This document shows positions 1 to 11,396 of a DNA stretch of 35,216 nt, piece by piece. Each line of letters starts with the position of its first letter. The stretch's first letter is position 1. Position numbers and translations under genes: made by a program. The notes below the pieces were generated by a model. It saw nothing but the letters and a program-made list of their open reading frames with translations, made no database searches and was not told the origin of the DNA. Source of the stretch: JAKLKS01 sp964370855 (GTDB lineage Bacteria > Planctomycetota > JAJSAM01 > JAKLKS01); the NCBI GenBank assembly GCA_964370855.1, contig CAYJMF010000047.1, forward strand, positions 1-35,216. The letters are read 5' to 3'.

Positions 1-54
1 CCCCCCCCCCCCCCCCCCCCCCCCCCCCGCCCCCCCCCCCCCCCCCCCCCCCCC
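1..54. repeat. Near-pure poly-C tract
   Basis: Bases 1-54 are all C except a single G at 29. In the frame of the following gene this reads nine prolines, one arginine and eight prolines. It may be a true proline linker codon run or an assembly or sequencing artefact at a contig edge. The exact length should not be trusted. Confidence 0.9.
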
Positions 55-546
55 GGGGCCGAGGCCGCGGGCCCCGAGGCCGGCCTCCGCGCTCCCTCCT
101 TCTCGCTTCCCGCCCTCGGGTTCCCGGGCACCATGACCCTCGAGGACGCGCTCGCCCGCCAGGGCGGGAAGCCGCTGGTGCTCGTGCTCGGCGCCGCCTC
201 CTGCTCCATCTCCACGCAGGAGATGGAGGAGATGGCCGCCGCCGGCCTCGCCGGCCCCGGAGGCGACCCCGGCGTCGTCTTCGTCGTCCAGGGGACGCCC
301 GCCGAGGTCCTCGCCGTCGCGCCGAAGAAGGCCGCCTTCCCCGTGCTCGTCGACGGGGACGGCTCCGTCCTCACCCGCTACCTCGTGGCCTCGACCCCCA
401 GCATCGTCGTGCTGGACGGCTCCGGGCGCATCGCCTACATCGGGAGCGGCGGCTACATCCCGGTCCCGGCGGTGAAGGAGATGGCCGCCGCCGCCGGGCG
501 GGGCGAGGCCATCGACCCCGCCTCCGTGATCCCGGAGGGCGGCTGA
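1..546 (+). CDS. Redoxin/TlpA-like thioredoxin-fold protein, 5' end missing
   Basis: The frame is open from the first base to the TGA at 544-546. The first ATG (133) is probably internal. The residues before it read LRAPSFSLPALGFPGT, the usual opening strand of redoxin/TlpA domains (APxFxLPxLdG), so the real start lies left of the window. Upstream of the domain the frame encodes about 18 prolines with one arginine, which could be a linker between a signal or anchor segment and the domain. The thioredoxin-fold core follows: KPLVLVLGAASCSIS at the active-site position and a TPSIVVLD strand with the conserved cis-Pro. The active site reads C-S-I-S, so the second cysteine of CxxC is absent. A dithiol reductase role is therefore doubtful; a monothiol or non-catalytic redoxin is more likely. 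The fold assignment is good and the substrate is unknown. Confidence 0.72.
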   Translation, partial: PPPPPPPPPRPPPPPPPPGAEAAGPEAGLRAPSFSLPALGFPGTMTLEDALARQGGKPLVLVLGAASCSISTQEMEEMAAAGLAGPGGDPGVVFVVQGTPAEVLAVAPKKAAFPVLVDGDGSVLTRYLVASTPSIVVLDGSGRIAYIGSGGYIPVPAVKEMAAAAGRGEAIDPASVIPEGG

Positions 547-586
547 GCCCGCTAGTTCGGGCCGCGGCGCGGCCCCCTCTCCTGAT

Positions 587-600
587 TACAATGGCCCCCC
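587..600 (+). promoter_or_regulatory. Candidate -10 (TACAAT) with C-run
   Basis: TACAAT at 587-592 is followed by GG and six C (595-600), a pattern repeated at several other genes in the window. It lies 21 bases before the ATG at 614, implying a leader of about 15 nt that still contains the purine-rich GAAAGGGG (601-608) ribosome binding site. No recognisable -35 is present. Confidence 0.5.
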
Positions 601-613
601 GAAAGGGGACGCC

Positions 614-5155
<4,542 letters not shown>

Positions 5156-5159
5156 CCGC

Positions 5160-5175
5160 CCGCCGCGGCCGGCGG
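5160..5175. terminator. Hairpin between convergent genes
   Basis: A six-base-pair stem (CCGCCG/CGGCGG) with a four-base loop fills the 20-base gap between the stops of the TIG protein and the S8 protease. There is no U-tract on either strand, so it is a weak bidirectional terminator candidate. Confidence 0.35.
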
Positions 5176-8100
5176 CTACTCCCGGATCCTCACCCTCCCC
5201 TTCGGCTGGGTCGCCTTCCAGGCGACCCGGTAGGTGGCGTATCCCTGGACGCTCTCCGCCGCGAGCCGGAGCCGGTAGGTCCCCGTCGCCCCCACGGGCC
5301 CGGCGAAGAGCTTCCCGGCCCCCTCGACCCGCGCCACGACGGCGTCGCCGGGACCGAGAAGCTCCATGACCGGCGTCCCGGCCCCCTTCGCCTTGAGGGA
5401 GACCGTCGCCCCCTCCAGGAGGTCGAGGCTCCACTCCTCGGCCGCGTGGCCGGCATCCAGGGCGACCTCCGCCTTCGCTCCCTGCTTCGGCAACCGCACC
5501 TTCACGGAGAGGGAGAAGGGCCCCTCCGCCCCCGTCCCCGGCCTCGCCTCCAGCCAGTACCAGCCGTTCTCCGGGAGCGCCCAGGCGGCCCTGGCGGACG
5601 GGGTGAAGAAGGTGTCGATGGCGCCGAGGACGGCTCCCGAGGGGGCCGTCGCCTCGACCCGCACCGAGGTCTTCGACTTGAGGACGACGGAGGCCGTCGC
5701 ACCCTTCACCCCCGCGAGGAAGAAGGAGTCCACGTCGGTGACGGAGCCGATGGCCCCCTTGAAGGAGCCGCCGAGGGGGAGCAGGAACTCCGGCCCGACG
5801 ACGGTCACCGTGCCCGTGGTCTCGTCCGCCTCCCCCGCCGTGTCCGTGACCCGGAGCCCCACCGCGCTCTCCCCGAGGGGGAACCGGCGGGCCACGCTGA
5901 GCCCGGCGAAGTCGTCGAACTCCCCGTCCCCGTCGAGGTCCCAGTCCGCGCCCACGATGTCCGCCTTCGACTGCGGGTCCGAGCAGTAGGAGACGTCCAG
6001 GGTGGCGGTCCCACCCTCCGGGTCGTCGGCCCGGAAGACGAGGGAGGGCCCGAGGCTCGCCACGGGGGGGCGGTTGGCGACGGTCACGGTCACCGCGTCC
6101 GTGGAGACGGCCCCGAAGGAATCCTCCACCCGGAGCCCGACCGCGTGCACCCCGATGGGGAGGGAGAGGTCCACGGCGACCCCCGCCTGGCTGCCGCCGG
6201 CGTCGTAGTAGTCCCCGTCCCCGTCGGAATCCCAGCGGAAGGAGAGGACGTCGTCCTGGTTCGCGTCGGTGGAGCCGGAGCCGCTCAGCGAGACCGTCGC
6301 GCCGGAGGGAAGGGGGGCCACGACCAGCCGGTCCGGCCCCCCGTTGGCGACGGGAACCGCGTTCTTCCGCGGATGGGTGAACCAGGCCGCGAAGGGTTGC
6401 GGCCCCGCGGGGACGGAACTCCCCGAGACGCGGACCTTCCACGTCCCCGCCGCCGCCGCGGCCACCAGCGCGACCTCGACGTTGTCGAGCCCGTTCACCC
6501 CCTTCGTGGCGTTGGCGGAGGGGTTCGAGGGATCCAGGATCCAGGGGCGGTGCAGGGAGCCCGTCGGGGAGACGAGGACGAGGTCGAGGTCGTTGACGAG
6601 GGCCTTCAGCGCGGCCGGGTTCCCCGGGAAGTCGGTCCAGCAGAGCGTGACCCGGAGGTCCGAGCCGGCGGCGGCGACGTCCACCAGGTACTCCGCCGTG
6701 GCCCCGTTCGCGAGGCTGCCCGTCCGGTGGAAGGGGGCCGACGAGCCGTCCTCGAGGAGGGCGCGGGCGGCGGCGTACCGTGCGTCGATGGCGCCGAACC
6801 CGTAGATGTAGTCGGGCCCGGGGTTGCCGAGGTCGAAGGTCGAGTGGATGAGGAGCCCCTTCAGCACGTCGAGACGCGGGTCGGCCCCGGAATGGGAGGA
6901 GTTCCACGCCTCGATGACCAGGGCGGCGATGCCCGTGACGACGGGAGTCGCCATGGACGTGCCCGAGGCGCTGTCGTGGGTGGAGGGCGGGATCGTGGAG
7001 AGGACGTCCTCCCCGACGGCCGTGACGTCGGGCTTCAGCCGCCCGTCCTTCGCCGGCCCGATGCTGGAGAAGAGGGAGGTCCACCCGTCGTCGTCCACGG
7101 CCCCCACGGAGAGTCCGTTCTTCAGGACCGCCGTCGGCTCCATGTTCCCGTACCGCTCCGCGTCCCCGTCGGGCCGGTGGTACCCGGTGTGCCATGAGTA
7201 GGCCCCGGTGTCGGCGTTGATGTCCCAGTGGCCGGTGTACCCGTAGTAGTAGCCGTAGCCGTCGTAGCCGTCGTCGGTCCAGTGGTTCCCTGCGGCGAAG
7301 TTGATGAGGACGCCGTCGTCCCGGGCCAGCCCGTCGAGGTCCCCCACGTCGGAGGTGTAGGCCCCGAACTGGTCGGTGTTGGTGAAGTAGAGCCAGCCGT
7401 AGTCGAACAGCTCCCACCCGATGGGGATGCCCCAGGAGTTGCTGTCCACGTCGATCCCGTACTGGGGGATGCCCGTGAACTTCGGCAGGTAGGGATCGTC
7501 CACGGCGAAGGTCCAGTTCCACGACCTGGCCCCCGGCGCCATGCCCTTCGCCAGGGAGTTGGTCGCGCCGCTCCCGAGGATGGTGCCCGTCACGTGGGTC
7601 GCGTGGAAGTGGTCCGCCCCGCCCAGGGTCTTCACCACCGTCACGCGGTTCCCGAAGTCGGGGTGGTTCGCCTGCACGACGTCGGCGTCCATGATCCCGA
7701 CGTTCACGCCGCTCCCGTCGAGCCCGTAGGGTGCGTCCTGCGCCTCCCGGACGCCGTGGAAGGCCGCCGCGCTCTCGTTCACGGCCCGCGCGGGCCGCCG
7801 GCCGGTGTCGATCCAGCGGACCTCGTCCCGCGCGAGGAGGAGGGGGACCTGCGGGAGGTCCAGGGCCGCGACCATGCGCCCGTCCCGCTCCCAGGCGTCG
7901 GAGACGACCTCGCACCGGAGGTCCGCGAGGAGGGCGAGGGCCGCCTCCCGCGGGACGTCGGGGAAGAAGTGGACGACGACCTGCCGGCGGCCGTCCCCCC
8001 GGAGCCAGAGCCGTGCCGCCGGCTCCCCCACCACCGCGGGTGGCCCCTTCCACTCCGGGCGGAAGGGCTCCGCCGACCGGACGAAGGGCAGCGCGAGGAG

Positions 8101-8412
8101 CTCCGCCGCCCGCCCGGCGTCCACGGTGGCGAAGAAGGCGTTCTCCGGGAGGTACTGGTGGAGCTCGACGCCGAGGTCGCGAAGCCGCTCCCGGTCCTCC
8201 GGGGAGGGGATGCGCGTCAGGGCCACGACGCCGTGGACGCGCCCCTCGACGGCGTCCCACCGGTCCGGCTCCAGGCGGACCTGGCGGTCCGCGATGGAGA
8301 GGATCACCTCCTCGACGGCGAGGGAACGTGAGCAGAGCACGAGGATCCAGAGGCCCGCGGCCAGGACGGCCCGCAGGAGGCGCGGCGTCGAAACGACGGT
8401 GCCCGGTTCCAT
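5176..8412 (-). CDS. Secreted subtilisin-family (S8) serine protease with PKD domains
   Basis: The protein has 1078 residues from the ATG at 8412, chosen because it directly precedes a signal peptide (LLRAVLAAGLWILVLCSRSLA) and follows GAGGGAGAGGGA; a longer frame from 8523 would bury the signal. An I9-like propeptide region comes first (about residues 50-150). The catalytic domain shows the three S8 blocks: GIMDADV with Asp242, HATHVTGT with His270, and GTSMATP with Ser486. Two PKD-like domains follow, each with a WDSDGDGDY or WDLDGDGEF Ca-binding-like turn (about 705-900), then pre-peptidase C-terminal-like beta domains to the end. It is expected to act outside the cytoplasm on proteins. 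It converges with the TIG/zincin protein. No sorting motif is evident. Confidence 0.9.
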   Translation of the reverse strand: MEPGTVVSTPRLLRAVLAAGLWILVLCSRSLAVEEVILSIADRQVRLEPDRWDAVEGRVHGVVALTRIPSPEDRERLRDLGVELHQYLPENAFFATVDAGRAAELLALPFVRSAEPFRPEWKGPPAVVGEPAARLWLRGDGRRQVVVHFFPDVPREAALALLADLRCEVVSDAWERDGRMVAALDLPQVPLLLARDEVRWIDTGRRPARAVNESAAAFHGVREAQDAPYGLDGSGVNVGIMDADVVQANHPDFGNRVTVVKTLGGADHFHATHVTGTILGSGATNSLAKGMAPGARSWNWTFAVDDPYLPKFTGIPQYGIDVDSNSWGIPIGWELFDYGWLYFTNTDQFGAYTSDVGDLDGLARDDGVLINFAAGNHWTDDGYDGYGYYYGYTGHWDINADTGAYSWHTGYHRPDGDAERYGNMEPTAVLKNGLSVGAVDDDGWTSLFSSIGPAKDGRLKPDVTAVGEDVLSTIPPSTHDSASGTSMATPVVTGIAALVIEAWNSSHSGADPRLDVLKGLLIHSTFDLGNPGPDYIYGFGAIDARYAAARALLEDGSSAPFHRTGSLANGATAEYLVDVAAAGSDLRVTLCWTDFPGNPAALKALVNDLDLVLVSPTGSLHRPWILDPSNPSANATKGVNGLDNVEVALVAAAAAGTWKVRVSGSSVPAGPQPFAAWFTHPRKNAVPVANGGPDRLVVAPLPSGATVSLSGSGSTDANQDDVLSFRWDSDGDGDYYDAGGSQAGVAVDLSLPIGVHAVGLRVEDSFGAVSTDAVTVTVANRPPVASLGPSLVFRADDPEGGTATLDVSYCSDPQSKADIVGADWDLDGDGEFDDFAGLSVARRFPLGESAVGLRVTDTAGEADETTGTVTVVGPEFLLPLGGSFKGAIGSVTDVDSFFLAGVKGATASVVLKSKTSVRVEATAPSGAVLGAIDTFFTPSARAAWALPENGWYWLEARPGTGAEGPFSLSVKVRLPKQGAKAEVALDAGHAAEEWSLDLLEGATVSLKAKGAGTPVMELLGPGDAVVARVEGAGKLFAGPVGATGTYRLRLAAESVQGYATYRVAWKATQPKGRVRIRE

Positions 8413-8462
8413 TCCCTCTCCCTCGGGCGGTCCACCCCCGCGTCGGAACATCGGCCGGATGG

Positions 8463-8468
8463 AGGGTA
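8463..8468 (-). promoter_or_regulatory. Candidate -10 (TACCCT) for the S8 protease
   Basis: On the minus strand TACCCT followed by CC lies about 50 bases before the ATG at 8412. It is the only TANNNT-type hexamer I see in the immediate upstream region. No clear -35. Confidence 0.3.
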
Positions 8469-8586
8469 TCGGGCGGAGGTGCCGGAATCGACGGGATTGG
8501 CCCCCGGACAGGGCGGCCGTCACCGGGGCGCGGCGCCGGGGGATCGGAACCGGGAGCCGCGGGAGCGCCGGCTCGCCCCGCGGCCC

Positions 8587-8592
8587 TATGAT
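8587..8592 (+). promoter_or_regulatory. Candidate -10 (TATGAT)
   Basis: TATGAT lies 26 bases before the ATG at 8619, implying a leader of about 20 nt. No Shine-Dalgarno sequence is visible in that leader. This would drive the 8619-9427 gene pair. Confidence 0.4.
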
Positions 8593-8618
8593 GTCGGTGT
8601 CCGGCCGGCCTCACCTCC

Positions 8619-9005
8619 ATGCCCCCCCCCGCTCCCTACCTCCCCCGCTGGGCCTTCCCCCTCGCCCTCGTCCTCGGGACGGCGGCGGGGTTCCTCTGCT
8701 GGATCCGCGTGGAACCGCCGCGTCCACTCCGGGTGGACTGCCGCGTGGAGGAGGTGGAGCGGACGCGGGAGCGGATCGTCTACCGGGCCGAGTTCGTCAC
8801 CGACTTCGTCCAGGACCTCCTCGTGGTGCGGCCCGAATCGGAGTGGGTGCGCTGGGATCCCGACGCATCGGACCGGGTGGCGGAGGGGCGGCGGATCCGG
8901 GGGCGGATCACCGTGGGCCTTCCCGGGGGCGCCCTGGAGCCGCGCCCCGGCCTCCTCCTGCTCGTGAACGGCCGCCCGCTCCGCCGGGTGGAGCTGCCGC
9001 GGTGA
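8619..9005 (+). CDS. Hypothetical single-pass membrane-anchored protein
   Basis: This 128-residue protein has one hydrophobic N-terminal segment (about residues 12-28, WAFPLALVLGTAAGFLCWI). The rest is short, charged and beta-rich, presumably extracytoplasmic. I do not recognise a family. Its layout (anchor plus small beta domain) and tight coupling to a MauE/DoxX protein recall DUF1573-type partners, but the Cys motif of that family is missing. The stop TGA overlaps the next ATG (TGATG at 9003-9007), so the two are co-translated. Confidence 0.7.
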   Translation: MPPPAPYLPRWAFPLALVLGTAAGFLCWIRVEPPRPLRVDCRVEEVERTRERIVYRAEFVTDFVQDLLVVRPESEWVRWDPDASDRVAEGRRIRGRITVGLPGGALEPRPGLLLLVNGRPLRRVELPR

Positions 9006-9427
9006 TGCTCCGCGGCGGGGCCCGGTGGATGATCGGCGCTGTGGCCGCGGTCTTCCTCGCGGCCGGGGTCGCCAAGGCCTTCGACGGGAGGACGGCGGCG
9101 CTGCTGGTGGCCTCCACCCTCGATTCCTTCCCGGCGGGCCGCTTCGCCGTCTCCGTCGCGGCGGGGCTCGAGGTGGCCGTCGGGACGCTCCTCCTCCTGC
9201 GGCCGACCCGGGACCTCGCCTGGTTCTCGCTCCTGTTCCTCGCGGGCATGACGGCGTGGCTCCTCCACCTCGACGTCACCCGGGGGATGGACGTCCCCTG
9301 CGGCTGCGGGATCCCCCTCCTCGGCGAGAAGGGGTGGGGCCCGCTCGTCCGGAACGCCATCCTCCTCGCCCTCTGCGCGGGGGCGCTGCGGAGGAGGCGA
9401 GGGGGGGGCGGGCGGGAGGGTAGCTGA
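9005..9427 (+). CDS. MauE/DoxX-type membrane protein with CGCG motif
   Basis: The protein has 140 residues with four hydrophobic helices: about 9-25, 43-64, 71-88 and 112-127. MDVPCGCGIPL lies between helices 3 and 4 (CGCG at 99-102), the signature position of MauE-like proteins. The family is linked to periplasmic disulfide formation or quinone-dependent thiol redox, originally from methylamine dehydrogenase maturation. The ATG at 9005 overlaps the upstream TGA. Thiol-redox neighbours (redoxin at 1-546, the UxxC protein at 10256-10786) support a redox role. A DoxX relative is the main alternative. Confidence 0.8.
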   Translation: MLRGGARWMIGAVAAVFLAAGVAKAFDGRTAALLVASTLDSFPAGRFAVSVAAGLEVAVGTLLLLRPTRDLAWFSLLFLAGMTAWLLHLDVTRGMDVPCGCGIPLLGEKGWGPLVRNAILLALCAGALRRRRGGGGREGS

Positions 9428-9592
9428 TCGCCCGGGTCATGGAGGCGGATGGGAGCGGCAGGGAACAGGGGAGGACGGAATGCGGAATCGAACGCCGACC
9501 CGCCCGCCGCATTGTCCTCGACTCCGGGGCGCGGACCCGCGACCATGCTCCCGACCGTGGAGTCGCCGGGCACCGGGGAGAGGGAGGGCGCC

Positions 9593-10183
9593 ATGACCCT
9601 GTTCGACCGCCGCACGTTCTTCGTGAAGGAGCGCGTCGGGTTCCTGAAGCTCACCGACATCTACGACATCCTCGACCCGGAGACCGGGAAGGTCGTCGGC
9701 GTCGCCATGGAGGAGCCCCCGGGCTGGGCCCGCTACACGCGCCTCATCATCAACAAGGTGCTCCTCCCCACACGGGTGAACATCTACGAGGAGGTGGGCG
9801 GCCCCGTCCTCCTCTCCATCTTCAAGCCGGGCCTGTTCCGGAACCGAATTCCCGTCACGACCGGGGCCGGCCGCCACCTCGGCCACTTCAAGACGAAGAC
9901 CTTCTCCCTCGGCGGCGGGTTCTGGGTGCACGACGCGAAGGGGGAGCGGTTCGCGGAGGTGAAGGGGGACTGGAAGGGGTGGAACTTCCGCTTCCTCACG
10001 ACGTCGGGGAAGGAGATCGGCCTCGTCGCGAAGAAGTGGGCCGGGCTCGGGAAGGAGTTCTTCACCTCGGCGGACAACTACGTCATCTCCGTCGAGGAGG
10101 TCGGGAAGGACCAGGCCGAGATCAACGCCCTCCTCCTCGCCGCCGGCCTCTCCATCGACATGGTGTTCAAGGAGGCGAAGTAG
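9593..10183 (+). CDS. LURP-one-related / scramblase-like beta-barrel protein
   Basis: The protein has 196 residues. I chose the ATG at 9593 because it follows GGAGAGGGAGGG and starts right at the conserved domain (LFDRRTFFVKERVG); a start at 9449 would add about 48 low-complexity residues. The sequence alternates short strands typical of LURP-one-related/tubby-like proteins: YDILDPETGKVVG, LLSIFKP, VHDAKGERFAEVKGDWKGWNF and DNYVISVEE. No signal peptide or membrane segment is seen. Bacterial members have no settled function; membrane-lipid association is suggested for the superfamily. The gene is monocistronic with a hairpin behind it. Confidence 0.75.
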   Translation: MTLFDRRTFFVKERVGFLKLTDIYDILDPETGKVVGVAMEEPPGWARYTRLIINKVLLPTRVNIYEEVGGPVLLSIFKPGLFRNRIPVTTGAGRHLGHFKTKTFSLGGGFWVHDAKGERFAEVKGDWKGWNFRFLTTSGKEIGLVAKKWAGLGKEFFTSADNYVISVEEVGKDQAEINALLLAAGLSIDMVFKEAK

Positions 10184-10193
10184 GGGCCGGTTT

Positions 10194-10221
10194 CGGGTGC
10201 CGGGGAGGCCGGGGGCACCCG
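10194..10221. terminator. Hairpin between convergent genes
   Basis: An eight-base-pair perfect stem, CGGGTGCC (10194-10201) with GGCACCCG (10214-10221), and a 12-base loop lie between the LURP-one-like gene and the convergent selenoprotein gene. A long U-tract is absent. Confidence 0.5.
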
Positions 10222-10255
10222 CGAAGTCGACGGATCACGGGTAAACCTGGCGAGA

Positions 10256-10786
10256 CTAATCCCCCGCCACGACCCGTTCGAGGGCGCGGCGGAAGGCGGG
10301 GACCCCCTCCCGGATGCTGCTGAAGGAGGAGGTCCATGCGACCCGGCCCTCGCGGTCGACGAGGACCTGGGTCGGGGCCAGGTGCACGCCGAGCGCCTCG
10401 AGGGCCGCGGCGTCGGCGAAGGCCCAGGGGCGGTCCTTCCCCTCGGCGGCCATGAAGGCGCGGCCCGAGGCCTCGTCCTCGAATCCGTTAACGAGGAGGA
10501 ACGCGACGCCCTTCTTCTCGAACTCCTCCTCCAGCGGGCCCATCCCACGGATGAGCTGGACGCACATCCCTCAGGTGCTCCTCCAGAAGTCGAGGAAGAG
10601 CGGCCGCCCCTTGAAGGAGGCGAGATCGATGGGCTTCCCCTCCGCGTCGCGGAGGGTCGCCACGGGGAGCGGGGCCCCGAGCGCGAGGTCCGGCGGTAGC
10701 TGCGACGCCATCCAGGCGAAGGTGCCGCCGGCAAGGAGCACCAGGGCGCCGGCGATCCCCAGGGTCCACTTCAACGCGCGCTTCAC
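10256..10786 (-). CDS. TlpA/redoxin-like selenoprotein (UxxC active site), membrane-anchored
   Basis: The frame runs from GTG at 10786 (AGGAGG at 10796-10791 just before it) to TAG at 10258-10256. It is interrupted only by one TGA at 10573-10571. Read through, it gives 176 residues: an N-terminal anchor (about 7-27), then ALGAPLPVATL, FKGRPLFLDFW, then R-S-T-[TGA]-G-M-C. In TlpA/redoxin proteins this is exactly the CxxC site (DFWASWCxxC), so the TGA replaces the first, nucleophilic Cys (position 72; Cys75 remains). The downstream half continues the fold, with FLLVNGFEDE, a cis-Pro strand APTQVLVDREG and a C-terminal helix. A SECIS-like hairpin lies just behind the TGA. Because TGA is a normal stop elsewhere in the window, selenocysteine insertion is the best reading. 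Alternatives are a Cys-to-stop mutation or a base error. Likely role: extracytoplasmic thiol/disulfide reductase. Confidence 0.8.
10530..10560 (-). promoter_or_regulatory. Bacterial SECIS-like stem-loop
   Basis: In the mRNA the region just after the UGA folds into an outer stem UCCAGC/GCUGGA (10560-10555 with 10535-10530) and an inner stem CAUCC/GGAUG (10553-10549 with 10545-10541). The apical loop GUG is at 10548-10546. An asymmetric internal loop (one base against five) separates the stems. The apical loop begins 22 nt after the UGA and holds a G-U, both within what is known for bacterial SECIS elements bound by SelB. Confidence 0.65.
10571..10573 (-). other. In-frame TGA, proposed selenocysteine codon
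   Basis: On the minus strand the codons read ACC TGA GGG ATG TGC, i.e. T-U-G-M-C. Frame, homology and codon bias continue unchanged on both sides. A single base change from TGC or TGT (Cys) would give the same result, so a read-level check matters. Confidence 0.75.
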
Positions 10787-10823
10787 CGTGCCTCCTTTCC
10801 CGTCCGGCGCAGGACCGGGCGGA

Positions 10824-10835
10824 GGGGGGATCCTA
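10824..10835 (-). promoter_or_regulatory. Candidate -10 (TAGGAT) with C-run for the selenoprotein gene
   Basis: On the minus strand TAGGAT (10835-10830) is followed directly by six C (10829-10824). It overlaps the TAG stop codon of the upstream glycosylase gene. The leader would be about 37 nt and carries AGGAGG before the GTG. Confidence 0.45.
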
Positions 10836-11279
10836 CCCTCCCTTCGCAGCTCCGCCGCGTTGCCGCTTCCCCCGCTCCCATGGCTCGGCGGGACCGGGCA
10901 CGACGACGAGGGAGGGATGGGGCGCCGGCGGCCCCCGGGGGACCCGGCCGGTGCGGGCGAGGATCTTCGCGCGGAGGCGCCTCCACTCGAACCGGATCTG
11001 CCCCGCCGTCACCGGGAACCGGGGGCCGGCGGCCGCATAGCGGATCTTCCGGGCGTCGAAGCCGTAGCCGCGGGCGCGGGCCTCGTCGAGGACCCGCGAC
11101 AGGTAGCGGTCGAGGGCGGCGACCGGGTCCCTCCGGGCGCGGAACCGGTCGAGCTGGGGATGGTGGCGGTACCCCCTCGTCCGGCCCCGGAGGACGGCGC
11201 GGGCGAGCAGCCCCTCGCGCCACAGCGCCACGAGGCCGCGGGCGTCGAGGTGCCGGGGATGGAGGGACCAGAGTCTCAT
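10833..11279 (-). CDS. Pyrimidine-dimer DNA glycosylase / endonuclease V family
   Basis: The protein has 148 residues from the ATG at 11279. The N-terminus MRLWSLHPRHLDARGLVALWREGLL, followed by GRTRGYRHHPQLDRF, YLSRVLDEARARGYGFDARKI and FPVTAGQIRFEW, matches the bacterial Pyr_excise (PF03013) proteins. These are related to phage T4 endonuclease V, which cuts DNA at UV-induced cyclobutane pyrimidine dimers. Glu22 sits where T4 EndoV has its catalytic Glu. The phage enzyme uses the amine of Thr2, but here residue 2 is Arg, as I recall for this bacterial branch, so the chemistry should not be assumed identical. The -10 lies only six bases before the ATG, suggesting a leaderless message. The gene is divergent from the carboxypeptidase-regulatory-like gene and upstream of the selenoprotein gene on the same strand. 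Confidence 0.85.
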   Translation of the reverse strand: MRLWSLHPRHLDARGLVALWREGLLARAVLRGRTRGYRHHPQLDRFRARRDPVAALDRYLSRVLDEARARGYGFDARKIRYAAAGPRFPVTAGQIRFEWRRLRAKILARTGRVPRGPPAPHPSLVVVPGPAEPWERGKRQRGGAAKGG

Positions 11280-11285
11280 CGAGAA

Positions 11286-11291
11286 AGCGTA
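11286..11291 (-). promoter_or_regulatory. Candidate -10 (TACGCT), leaderless start
   Basis: TACGCT on the minus strand ends six bases before the ATG at 11279, so transcription would begin at about the start codon. The hexamer overlaps the inverted repeat at 11289-11311. Confidence 0.45.
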
Positions 11292-11311
11292 CCCGGGGGG
11301 CGGCCGGGTAC
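11289..11311. promoter_or_regulatory. Perfect 8-bp inverted repeat in divergent promoter region
   Basis: GTACCCGG (11289-11296) and CCGGGTAC (11304-11311) are separated by seven bases. The repeat overlaps the glycosylase -10 and lies upstream of the divergent gene, so it is a plausible operator for a dimeric regulator. It does not match a LexA box that I know. Confidence 0.4.
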
Positions 11312-11372
11312 GGTGACCACGACCTTCCCGTGCACCCATGGCCGGCGGATGTCCTGCGGGAGCGTGATCCCG

Positions 11373-11385
11373 TAGGATGCCCCCC
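11373..11385 (+). promoter_or_regulatory. Candidate -10 (TAGGAT) with C-run
   Basis: TAGGAT (11373-11378) is followed by G and six C (11380-11385). GGAGG (11386-11390) and the ATG at 11397 follow at once, so the leader is about 12 nt. Confidence 0.5.
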
Positions 11386-11396
11386 GGAGGCCGGAC

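Noticed and set aside
133..135. ATG at 133 as the start of the first gene
   Set aside because: The conserved first strand of the redoxin domain lies upstream in the same open frame, so this Met is internal.
10571..10573. Genome-wide reassignment of TGA (to Trp or Gly)
   Set aside because: Many well-supported genes in the window end in TGA, often overlapping the next start, so TGA is a normal stop here.
10256..10786. Reading the two halves as two separate genes or a pseudogene
   Set aside because: The fold is split exactly at the active-site Cys, both halves keep frame and composition, and a SECIS-like element follows. A sequencing error remains possible and is stated.
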